Positions 1 to 5,920 of a DNA stretch of 6,677 nt are shown here, in pieces (position 1 is the stretch's first letter; the number at the start of each line of letters is the position of its first letter). Position numbers and translations under genes: made by a program. Source of the stretch: Bacteroidales bacterium (GTDB lineage Bacteria > Bacteroidota > Bacteroidia > Bacteroidales > P3); contig JAFZEK010000184.1 of assembly GCA_017560705.1 (NCBI GenBank), positions 1 through 6,677 on the forward strand. The letters run 5' to 3'. The notes under the pieces were generated by a model, which was not told where the DNA came from, searched no databases, and saw only the letters and a program-made list of their open reading frames with translations.

Positions 1-753
1 CAAGTCAATGTTTTTGAAATTTTCTTTTCGTGGCAGATAAAGGCAACTTATGGTGTTTTGGATTTTACCTCTCTTTTGCCGTTCTCGTTGGCTAGCAATA
101 TTTATTTCGACACTGTAATGTTGGCAATGTCACTGTTATTAGTGGTTAGTTTTGCCCTTGGCATTAGGCGTAGGTGGAAGTATTACTTTTGGTTTACAGT
201 AGTGGCAATGCTGTGTATAATGGTGCATTCCACTGTGGTTACGGCCAAAGCTGCTGGGCAAAGGGAATGGGTGGTGTATTCTACCAATAGTGGTTGGGCC
301 ATGGAAATATTTGATGGAAACACTAGCTACTTGGTTGCTGACAGTCTGCTGTTGGGTAATGACAAGATGGTGAACTATATGGCTGTTAATTGTAGGATAT
401 ACAACTGTATTAAGCAAACTCATAGCTTTGCCATCACCGATAGCGTAAAAGTAGATGGACTGCTTTACAAAAACGGACCCTTTATGGCTTTTGGCAACAA
501 ACGAGTGGCGGTGCTAAGCGGAGACAATAATATTGAACCAATGGCAGAGAAATTGCATCTTACTCATCTTATTCTTAATGGCAAACCAAGAGTGTCAGTG
601 GCAGAATTACAGCAATGTTTGGATTTTGATACCATTGTAATAGCAGCTCGCAATTCTTCGTTTCTCGTGAATAAGTGGATTCAAGAGTGTGAGCTGCTAG
701 GTGTACCATATTATAATATTGAAGAGCAAGGTGCATACGAGGGAAAATATTAG
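1..753 (+). CDS. comEC: ComEC/Rec2-family DNA-uptake channel protein, C-terminal part (5' end outside window)
   Basis: The frame is open from base 1 (QVNVFEIFFSWQIKATYGVL, then DFTSLLPF) to TAG at 751-753, giving 250 visible residues. A TTG at 58 could be read as a start, but unbroken coding sequence upstream shows that the gene simply enters from the left. The visible part begins with hydrophobic membrane segments (about residues 20-50 and 58-82, with RRRWKYY between them) and then a soluble tail of about 165 residues. The tail ends in a pattern I recognise from Bacteroidota ComEC tails: HLILNGKPRVSV, then DTIVIAARNSS, then KWIQECELLGVPYYNI, then a final GAY. ComEC forms the inner-membrane channel for single-stranded DNA in natural transformation. 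The visible tail has no HxHxDH metallo-beta-lactamase motif, as is usual for this phylum. The assignment rests on the tail alone. It converges on the symporter gene. Confidence 0.8.
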   Translation, partial: QVNVFEIFFSWQIKATYGVLDFTSLLPFSLASNIYFDTVMLAMSLLLVVSFALGIRRRWKYYFWFTVVAMLCIMVHSTVVTAKAAGQREWVVYSTNSGWAMEIFDGNTSYLVADSLLLGNDKMVNYMAVNCRIYNCIKQTHSFAITDSVKVDGLLYKNGPFMAFGNKRVAVLSGDNNIEPMAEKLHLTHLILNGKPRVSVAELQQCLDFDTIVIAARNSSFLVNKWIQECELLGVPYYNIEEQGAYEGKY

Positions 754-779
754 AAGTAGCCTTAAGTGTTGATGTTCTA

Positions 780-2228
780 TTATTTTTCGTCGTCGTTGTT
801 CCAATAGCTAGTGTTCTTTATGTTTAGCTCGGTAGGTGAAAATACGGGTTCTTTACCGTCTTTCTTTTGTTTTTCGTAGCTGCGTAGTGTTCGTATAGCT
901 TTTGGAAACAATAGTAATACTGCAAACATATTTATCCAAGCCATCATGCCAACTCCCAAGTCTCCGAATTTCCATGCTAAGGTGGAGGCATTAAACGACC
1001 CATATAGAGTGGAAAGCAATAGACATATACGCAAAATCCATAGTCCGGGTTTGGAAGGTTTACCAAAGAGATAAGCCAATCCTGTTTCGGCGTAGTAGTA
1101 ATAAGCCATAAGAGTGGTGAAAGCAAAGAATAGCAAAGCCAAAGCAATGAAGGTGCTTCCAATGTTAGGCATAACGGTAGATACAGCAGCTTGAGTGTAG
1201 GATACGCTAGTCTCGGTAAGGTGCGGAGCGTTTTCTACTATTACTGTTCCGGTGGCTTCGTCTATAACGTTGTACATTCCAGTGGATAGAATCATTACAG
1301 CAGTGGCGGTGCAAACCAAAAGGGTGTCGATATATACAGAGAAGGATTGTACAAGTCCTTGTTTTACGGGGTGGCTCACTTTGGCGGCAGCAGCCACTAT
1401 GGCTCCCGAGCCTTGTCCAGCTTCGTTGGAGTATACACCTCGTTTTACGCCCCACATAATAGTGTTACCCACGATGCCTCCAAAGGCAGCCTCCAATCCA
1501 AAGGCACTGCGAAGCATGAGAGAAAATGTTTCGGGTATGCGGTCGTAGTTTACTACTAGCACTATGAGTGCCACTATTACATATATTACAGCCATAACGG
1601 GTGCTACCACCTGTGCTACATGGGCTATACGTTTTACTCCGCCAATGATGACTAATCCAAGTAGCAACATCACTCCCAAGCCGACCACGAAGGGCTCTAT
1701 GCCAAAAGCGTTGTAGAATGCTGTGGCAATGGTGTTGGATTGCACTGTGGGCATAAACAGTCCTACACCGACTACAGAGCATATTGCAAATACAGCTCCT
1801 AGCCATTTCCATCCTAGGCCTCTCTTAATGTAATAGGCAGGTCCTCCGCGAAATTCTTCGCCTTGTTTTTCTTTGTATATCTGTGCTAGTGTAGATTCTA
1901 CAAATGCTGTTCCAGCTCCAAAGAAAGCTATTATCCACATCCACACTATGGCTCCGGGACCGCCAAAGGCTATGGCTGTAGCCACTCCTGCGATGTTGCC
2001 TGTGCCTACTCGCCCCGACAACGTCATGGCAAATGCCTGAAAAGAAGAGATGCCTACTCGTTGTTCCTTACTGTCGATAAACAATAGTTTTATCATTTCT
2101 TTAAAGTGGCGAACCTGGACAAATCTTGTAAGTATGGAGAAAAACAATCCTGCTGCCAAGCATATAAACACAAATACAGGACTCCATATAATGTTTACTA
2201 CCGTAGAAACTATATCCTCGAATGTCAT
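780..2228 (-). CDS. agcS: Alanine/glycine:cation symporter family protein (AGCS)
   Basis: This complete 482-residue protein has the usual length for the AGCS (AlsT/DagA) family of Na+- or H+-coupled importers of alanine, glycine and related small amino acids in the inner membrane. The family signature is clear: SGRVGTGNIAGVATAIAFGG at residues 71-90, followed by PGAIVWMW, then RGVYSNEAGQGSGAIVAAAA near 263-282 and SHPVKQGLVQSF at 285-296. Hydrophobic segments occur throughout, and the protein ends in a charged cytoplasmic tail (YEKQKKDGKE to DDEK). The ATG at 2228 is chosen because the N-terminus (MTFEDIVSTVVNIIW) matches family starts. No Shine-Dalgarno sequence precedes it, which is normal in Bacteroidota. 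It converges on comEC with a 26-bp gap in which I see no hairpin terminator. Substrate (Ala versus Gly versus Gln) and coupling ion cannot be read from sequence. Confidence 0.95.
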   Translation of the reverse strand: MTFEDIVSTVVNIIWSPVFVFICLAAGLFFSILTRFVQVRHFKEMIKLLFIDSKEQRVGISSFQAFAMTLSGRVGTGNIAGVATAIAFGGPGAIVWMWIIAFFGAGTAFVESTLAQIYKEKQGEEFRGGPAYYIKRGLGWKWLGAVFAICSVVGVGLFMPTVQSNTIATAFYNAFGIEPFVVGLGVMLLLGLVIIGGVKRIAHVAQVVAPVMAVIYVIVALIVLVVNYDRIPETFSLMLRSAFGLEAAFGGIVGNTIMWGVKRGVYSNEAGQGSGAIVAAAAKVSHPVKQGLVQSFSVYIDTLLVCTATAVMILSTGMYNVIDEATGTVIVENAPHLTETSVSYTQAAVSTVMPNIGSTFIALALLFFAFTTLMAYYYYAETGLAYLFGKPSKPGLWILRICLLLSTLYGSFNASTLAWKFGDLGVGMMAWINMFAVLLLFPKAIRTLRSYEKQKKDGKEPVFSPTELNIKNTSYWNNDDEK

Positions 2229-2299
2229 GGTTAAAAGCGTATTACAATTGAATAGTACTTGTTTAAAATTTTTGTCTTTGGCTATCTTAAGCCGCAGTT

Positions 2300-2315
2300 G
2301 GTTGTATAAACAACC
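2300..2315. other. Perfect inverted repeat upstream of agcS
   Basis: GGTTGT-ATAA-ACAACC is a perfect 6-bp stem with a 4-base loop, about 72 bases upstream of the agcS start. A U-G and a U-A pair could extend it by two. No T-run follows on either strand, so it is not an intrinsic terminator. It may be a leader hairpin or an operator for agcS. No convincing TAnnTTTG promoter was found between 2229 and 2383; the nearest candidate is CATATTTG on the minus strand at about 2371-2364, with one mismatch. Function is unassigned. Confidence 0.35.
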
Positions 2316-2383
2316 GAAGAAAGAAAATCGTTCACAGCTTGTAGCTTTTTATATTAGTTTCAAATATGTATTCGTTTGGAAGT

Positions 2384-2896
2384 TTAACCATATAATTCTT
2401 GGAAGTTTTCAAATATTTCTCCATACATGCTTTTCACCCAAATACATACTTTACCCTCATAATGATCTCTAATCCTATCTTCTATACAATACCACGGCCA
2501 CACTGCACACATTTCTAATCCTATTATTTCTTCTCTATTAGATTTTCGTATTTCATCGGTGTTAGGGTCATATATTTTGTATTGATCAACAAATTTATCC
2601 TATATGAACTTTAATGGGAGTATTTTAAATTCTTCTCTTATTTCTATCTTATTAAATACTTTCCAATTAGAACGTTTAAATGTGCTGTCATAAATAGTAA
2701 TAATAAACAATTTTTTTAGAGTGTTAAATATTCTAGAATCTTCAATCCTAGAAGTATCGTAATAATCAAAAAATACAAGTGATCCAGCATTATTTCCTAA
2801 TTTTTGAGCATAGGTATAGTATTTATCATCTATGCATATTTCTATTATGGAACCTGTTACAGGCCTTTTCTTTTCTATTAGTTTTGTTAATTTCAT
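2384..2896 (-). pseudogene. Imm26-like immunity protein gene interrupted by an in-frame TAG
   Basis: The gene starts at ATG 2896 and reads 98 codons to TAG (plus-strand CTA at 2600-2602). The same frame then continues for 71 sense codons to TAA at 2384-2386. Both halves look coding and fit one protein of about 170 residues. The first half has VTGSIIEICIDDKYYTYAQ, SLVFFDYYDT and STFKRSNWKV. The second has DQYKIYDPNTDE, GLEMCAVWPWYC and IEDRIRDHYEGKVCIWVK. The order of blocks (GDIxEI-like N-terminus, FYD, W-K-V, PxKFI-[Q], IYDP, GLExxAVW, EDRxRDHY) fits my memory of the Imm26 family, whose members neutralise polymorphic or contact-dependent toxins. At the stop position I recall family members having Gln, so CAG to TAG is the simplest cause. 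The gene is more AT-rich than its neighbours, which suggests transfer. No toxin gene is adjacent. Alternatives are sequencing error, amber read-through, or a working truncated form. Confidence 0.6.
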
Positions 2897-2922
2897 AGTT
2901 CTTCTTGTTTTTTTTCATGCTG

Positions 2923-2930
2923 CAAAAGTA
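2923..2930 (-). promoter_or_regulatory. Bacteroidota-type promoter core for the Imm26-like gene
   Basis: On the minus strand the octamer TACTTTTG fits the Bacteroidota -7 element TAnnTTTG exactly and is followed by CAGC, a common context. At the -33 position the sequence is GTTA rather than TTG, so that element is weak. Transcription would start near 2916, giving a leader of about 20 bases with AAGAAG just before the ATG. The core lies about 20 bp outside the left end of repeat copy A, so its -33 region abuts the repeat. Confidence 0.6.
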
Positions 2931-2945
2931 CGAAAAATAATTTAA

Positions 2946-3216
2946 TGTAACTTCTGAAAATTCCACGTTCTAGGAAATTGAATTGATTGCAGAAAGAACT
3001 TTTGCGTTGTTGACTTCGTCGATGTTGCTATCGCTCGAAAGAACTAATTCTTAGGCATTGCTCCTTACTCACTTAATCGCAACGTTTGCGTTTTTTACCG
3101 AAATCTTTCTATTTCTTTTTGGGTCGCATAGCCCGCTATGATGGGTCAAAAGAAAGTAGAAATTTTTCTAGTAAAAATTCGCAAATCACTTGCGACGCAA
3201 TTTTTAGAAGTTGCCT
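2946..3216. repeat. Composite non-coding repeat, copy A, with imperfect terminal inverted repeats
   Basis: The element runs from AACTTCTGAAAATT (2949-2962) to its inverted partner AATTTTTAGAAGTT (3199-3212), which agree at 13 of 14 bases. Inside are three blocks that recur in copy B at the right edge. Module 1 (3011-3083, 73 bp) matches 6517-6589 in direct orientation at 68 of 73. Module 2 (3103-3163, 61 bp) matches 6602-6662 in inverted orientation at 60 of 61. Module 3 (3184-3216, 33 bp) matches 6474-6506 inverted at 31 of 33. There is no sizeable open frame. Short size, terminal inverted repeats and internal dyads are MITE-like. TTAA occurs on both flanks (2942-2945 and 3216-3219) but could be chance in AT-rich DNA, and copy B lacks it. 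Confidence 0.75.
3103..3163. repeat. Module 2 of the repeat: near-palindrome with perfect central hairpin
   Basis: The centre is CATAGC-CC-GCTATG (3127-3140), a perfect 6-bp dyad. It is flanked on each side by GGGTC in direct rather than inverted orientation, and outside that by arms CTATTTCTTTT and AAAAGAAAGTAG that pair with one bulge. As single-stranded DNA or RNA it would form a long stem with one internal loop. It is the best conserved part of the repeat between the two copies (60 of 61 when inverted). Confidence 0.7.
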
Positions 3217-3440
3217 TAAATCAAAATTTTCTAGGTGTTTGGTGTTGTAGTATAAGACTTTAGTTGATGATTTTTGTGCGATTTTTTGAAGAACTACTTG
3301 CATATTTCTAGAATTTTTCCGTACTTTGTGCGAAACTTCTGCTTTGTGCTGATGCTTATATTTTGCTGACTATCATCGAAATTAAAACTTGTTGTTGACT
3401 TGCGTAGCATAAAGTAATTCATTTAATAGCAAACAGAATT
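3217..3440. other. Intergenic leader region of the M28 peptidase gene, no gene seen
   Basis: This AT-rich stretch has no credible open frame on either strand. It must hold the promoter of the peptidase gene, but no exact TAnnTTTG core was found. The nearest candidates are TACTTTG at 3322-3328 (one base short between TA and TTTG) and TATATTTTG at about 3358-3366 (one base too many). AACTTCTG (3334-3341) and GTTGTTGACTT (3391-3401) echo parts of repeat copy A with the same 62-base offset and may be a decayed fragment. Confidence 0.4.
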
Positions 3441-4880
3441 ATGAATAAATTCAATACTACTATTATATATGTAGCACTTTTGCTTTGTGGCAAAGTCTAT
3501 TCGCAAGAGTTTTTGGATACTGCATTGCTTCGTAGGGAAGTGACGTTTATTTCCACCGACGACAAAGGAGGGCGTTATCCCGATAGTCGTGGTAGTAGAG
3601 TTGTGGCGGAGTATGTGCTTAGCAGTTTTAAACAGGCAGGCCTTAAACTATTGTGTAACGGTGGCTATCAGCAGTTTTCGTTGGTAGATGGATGGGAGCC
3701 CGATTCGGAAAATACTGCTTCTTTTTGTGGCAAGCCATTGAAAGCGTACGCCGATTTTGCTCCTATCAATTATTTCCATACTTTGCAGGCTAGCCTATCG
3801 GCAGAAATAGTGTTCGTAGGTTGCGGTAACGACATCGACTGGGAGAAATGCAAAGGTAAATGGGTAATGATTTTGTGCTTGAAAAATCACAATTATAGCA
3901 CTATAGCCGGTAGAGCTATAAAACATGGGGTAGGAGGTATAATTTTGGTAAGAACCGACCACGCTTTGCCAAAGTATCAATACGCTAATGTCCTAAGAAT
4001 AAAAACAAAAACAACTACTACTCTAGGCCCTGTGGTAGAAGTGAGTTTAGGTGTGGCTGAGGAAATTTTGAAGCATTCCAATAAAGACCTAAACATAAAG
4101 AAACTAGTTGAGGTAGAAAAGAAAAACAACAACAGTGTTATCCCTCTTGGGGCAACTTTTGAAGCTCGCACTAGTTTTAAACCTAAAGAACTCACATGTC
4201 GTAATGTTGTGGCAATGCTAGAGGGTTCGGACCCTAAGCTAAAGAATGAATACATAGTGGTGGGTGCACATTATGATCATCTTGGAATACAAAAGTCTTC
4301 AACTTCGAGCGACACAACTAAGGTGATATACAACGGTGCCGACGACAATGCTTCGGGTGTAGTGGGATTGGTGGAGCTTGCTAAATACTTTGGAAGTTTG
4401 AATGTCAAACCCAAACGCTCTATAGTGTTTGTGGCTTTCGATGCGGAAGAGGAAGGACTTCTTGGTTCGGAAAACTTTTTGACTCAGGATATTGGGATAA
4501 ATAATAGTCAAATAAAAGCAATGGTGAACTTGGACATGATTGGTCGCTACTCTGCATTGCAAACTCTCAGCATAGTAGGTTGCAACACATCCAAGGAGGG
4601 AGAAAAACTAGTGAAAGAACTTGTAAAGAACTCGCCCATAACGGCAAAGATTGCTAGCAACGCAAGTTTGATAACTATGACATCAGATCACCTAAACTTT
4701 TACCGGAAAAATATACCAGTGTTTTTGCTAAATACCGGCAGACATGTGGACTATCACAAACCAACCGATACGGCCGAGAAAATAGACACTTACGGAATGA
4801 GCCAAATAATAATGATAGCAAAAGAGCTTGTAGACAATTTGGCAAACAGAAAGACTAATCTTATTTTCAAAAGTCTTTAA
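3441..4880 (+). CDS. Secreted M28-family zinc metallopeptidase with PA-like insert
   Basis: This 479-residue exopeptidase-type enzyme probably removes N-terminal amino acids from peptides outside the inner membrane. Residues 1-21 form a signal peptide (IIYVALLLCGKVYS, then QE). The LLLC stretch is a poor lipobox, so signal peptidase I cleavage after YS is favoured. Residues about 110-215 resemble a PA-type protease-associated domain (GKWVMILCL, KHGVGGIILV). The catalytic domain runs from about 250 to 465. All expected M28 residues are visible: H277 and D279 in GAHYDHLG, bridging D302 in GADDNASG, general base E336 and zinc ligand E337 in FDAEEEGLLGS, D365 in VNLDMIGR, and H439 in DYHKPTDT. 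The enzyme should therefore be active. The ATG at 3441 directly precedes the signal peptide. There is no C-terminal sorting domain. The gene is divergent from the Imm26-like gene, with repeat copy A between them. Exact substrate is unknown. Confidence 0.92.
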   Translation: MNKFNTTIIYVALLLCGKVYSQEFLDTALLRREVTFISTDDKGGRYPDSRGSRVVAEYVLSSFKQAGLKLLCNGGYQQFSLVDGWEPDSENTASFCGKPLKAYADFAPINYFHTLQASLSAEIVFVGCGNDIDWEKCKGKWVMILCLKNHNYSTIAGRAIKHGVGGIILVRTDHALPKYQYANVLRIKTKTTTTLGPVVEVSLGVAEEILKHSNKDLNIKKLVEVEKKNNNSVIPLGATFEARTSFKPKELTCRNVVAMLEGSDPKLKNEYIVVGAHYDHLGIQKSSTSSDTTKVIYNGADDNASGVVGLVELAKYFGSLNVKPKRSIVFVAFDAEEEGLLGSENFLTQDIGINNSQIKAMVNLDMIGRYSALQTLSIVGCNTSKEGEKLVKELVKNSPITAKIASNASLITMTSDHLNFYRKNIPVFLLNTGRHVDYHKPTDTAEKIDTYGMSQIIMIAKELVDNLANRKTNLIFKSL

Positions 4881-4981
4881 AAGTTGATTATGTTTGTAGG
4901 TATTCTTAGTCTGCGTGTAAGGATTGTAATATTAGGGAGTTAAGGTGTGGGGGTGCCTCCGTAGAGTATCCTTCGATTTTT

Positions 4982-5091
4982 CATCACGAGGGAAATAAAA
5001 CTACATCACGAGGAAAATTTATTTACATCGGGATGTAGTAAAAATTACATCGGGATGTAAAAATGACTGCATCGGAGACGGATTTTTTGGA
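4982..5091. repeat. Five-unit array with 22-bp period
   Basis: CATC recurs at 4982, 5004, 5026, 5048 and 5070, always exactly 22 bp apart. Units 1 and 2 share the core CATCACGAGG. Units 3 and 4 share CATCGGGATGTA. Unit 5 is CATCGGAGACGG. The rest of each unit is A/T-rich filler. Units 3 and 4 contain the dyad TACATC-GG-GATGTA. The period is not a multiple of three and there are no spacers, so the array is neither coding nor CRISPR. It fills most of the gap between the peptidase and exporter genes and ends about 30 bp before the exporter promoter core. The rest of the gap (4881-4981) holds no gene and no clear intrinsic terminator, only a weak stem TCCTTCG/CGAGGGA at about 4968-4992. Confidence 0.8.
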
Positions 5092-5120
5092 GTAGTCTTT
5101 TAATATTTGCAAGAAATGTG

Positions 5121-5128
5121 TATCTTTG
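5121..5128 (+). promoter_or_regulatory. Bacteroidota-type promoter core for the LysE-type exporter
   Basis: TATCTTTG fits TAnnTTTG exactly. Twenty bases upstream the sequence is TTT (5098-5100) instead of TTG, so the -33 element is weak and activation by a bound factor is possible. The predicted transcript starts near 5135, giving an AT-rich leader of about 48 bases before the ATG at 5183. The 22-bp array lies just upstream. Confidence 0.65.
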
Positions 5129-5182
5129 TAAACCGTTTTAAGAGTAATAAATCGTTCTAAATATATAAATAATAGTATTTTA

Positions 5183-5863
5183 ATGTTGCAACACTGCCAA
5201 ATATTAGCTATAAATTACATAGATTATGTGTACACAATCATCAAAGGTGTAGGCTTTGGTGTTACTTTGTCGTTTATTGCAGGACCGGCGATGTTTGCTC
5301 TTATACAAACTAGTTTGACCAACGGTTTCAAGGCAGGAGTGCATTTTGCTATAGGTATTTCGTTGAGCGATATTACAATGGTATTTCTTTCATTACTAGG
5401 TTTCTCGTCACTTATGGATAGCCCAAAGTATAAGATTATTATTTCCACAGTGGGCGGTGCGGTGATGATTTTATTTGGGTTATATACCTACATGAAGAAA
5501 ACAGTAAAGAAAGAATCTATAGATACCACGGTGGAATTTCCCAAAAAGCCTTTCTATGGTGCTTATATGGGCAAAGGTTTTTTGTTCAACATTGCAAATC
5601 CTTCGGTGTGGGTGTATTGGCTTATACCTGTGGGCATTGCTTCGGCTTTTCCCGAAAGAGAACAAAGCTATCTATTCATGATTTCTTTGTTGCTGACAAT
5701 CTTAACTTTCGATGTGCTTAAATGTGCAGTGTCCTACAAACTTAAAACGGTGCTTACGCCAAAGATTATACATATAATAAATAAAATAGTGGGTATTGTG
5801 CTTGTGGTAGTGGGTGTATACTTCATAATAAGTGAGTTTATTCCTGCCCCTGTGAAGTTATAA
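5183..5863 (+). CDS. LysE/RhtB-family amino-acid exporter
   Basis: This 226-residue membrane protein has about six predicted helices (near residues 15-37, 50-75, 83-103, 131-155, 163-185 and 196-219), the usual size and topology of the LysE superfamily. Diagnostic stretches are IIKGVGFGVTLSFIAGPAMF with the conserved GP at 34-35, then FALIQTSLTNGFKAGV, the motif GISLSD at 58-63, and GKGFLFNIANPSVWVYW at 130-146 with the family N-x-x-NP. The lysine-rich loop at 105-122 probably faces the cytoplasm. Such proteins export amino acids or related small molecules by proton-motive force; the substrate cannot be read from sequence. ATG 5183 is the only ATG before the first helix, though about 14 residues precede that helix and a later GTG or TTG start is possible. 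It has its own promoter. The lipoprotein gene follows after 57 bases with no visible terminator. Confidence 0.87.
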   Translation: MLQHCQILAINYIDYVYTIIKGVGFGVTLSFIAGPAMFALIQTSLTNGFKAGVHFAIGISLSDITMVFLSLLGFSSLMDSPKYKIIISTVGGAVMILFGLYTYMKKTVKKESIDTTVEFPKKPFYGAYMGKGFLFNIANPSVWVYWLIPVGIASAFPEREQSYLFMISLLLTILTFDVLKCAVSYKLKTVLTPKIIHIINKIVGIVLVVVGVYFIISEFIPAPVKL

Positions 5864-5920
5864 TAATTACTCATGCTTATGGCTATTTACGAATGAAATA
5901 ATAAATAAAATATAGAAATT

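Noticed and set aside
58..60. TTG at 58 as start of the first gene
   Set aside because: The frame is open upstream to base 1 with plausible coding sequence, and a ComEC protein is far longer than 231 residues, so the gene enters from the left.
754..779. Bidirectional terminator between comEC and agcS
   Set aside because: The 26-bp gap has no stem-loop with a T-run on either strand.
1207..1812. Several open frames on both strands inside 977-1812
   Set aside because: They lie wholly inside agcS, whose frame carries the AGCS signature throughout. The alternative products are low-complexity shadows.
2050..2472. Plus-strand open frame of 140 codons
   Set aside because: It overlaps the 5' part of agcS in antisense, the intergenic gap and the tail of the Imm26-like gene. 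Its product shows no family features and the opposite strand is clearly coding.
2600..2896. A complete 98-residue hypothetical gene
   Set aside because: The same frame stays open for 71 codons past the TAG and carries matching family sequence, so the 98-residue product is a truncated part of a longer gene.
2840..2918. Alternative ATG at 2918 as start of the Imm26-like gene
   Set aside because: It is in a different frame from the coding sequence and lies almost at the predicted transcript start. ATG 2896 is in frame.
3441..3512. Lipoprotein signal on the M28 peptidase
   Set aside because: The cysteine in LLLCG is preceded by Leu at -1 instead of Gly, Ala or Ser, and a good signal peptidase I site (VYS before QE) follows.
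4982..5091. CRISPR array
   Set aside because: The units are contiguous 22-bp tandem units without unique spacers, only about 10-12 bases are conserved per unit, and no cas gene is present.
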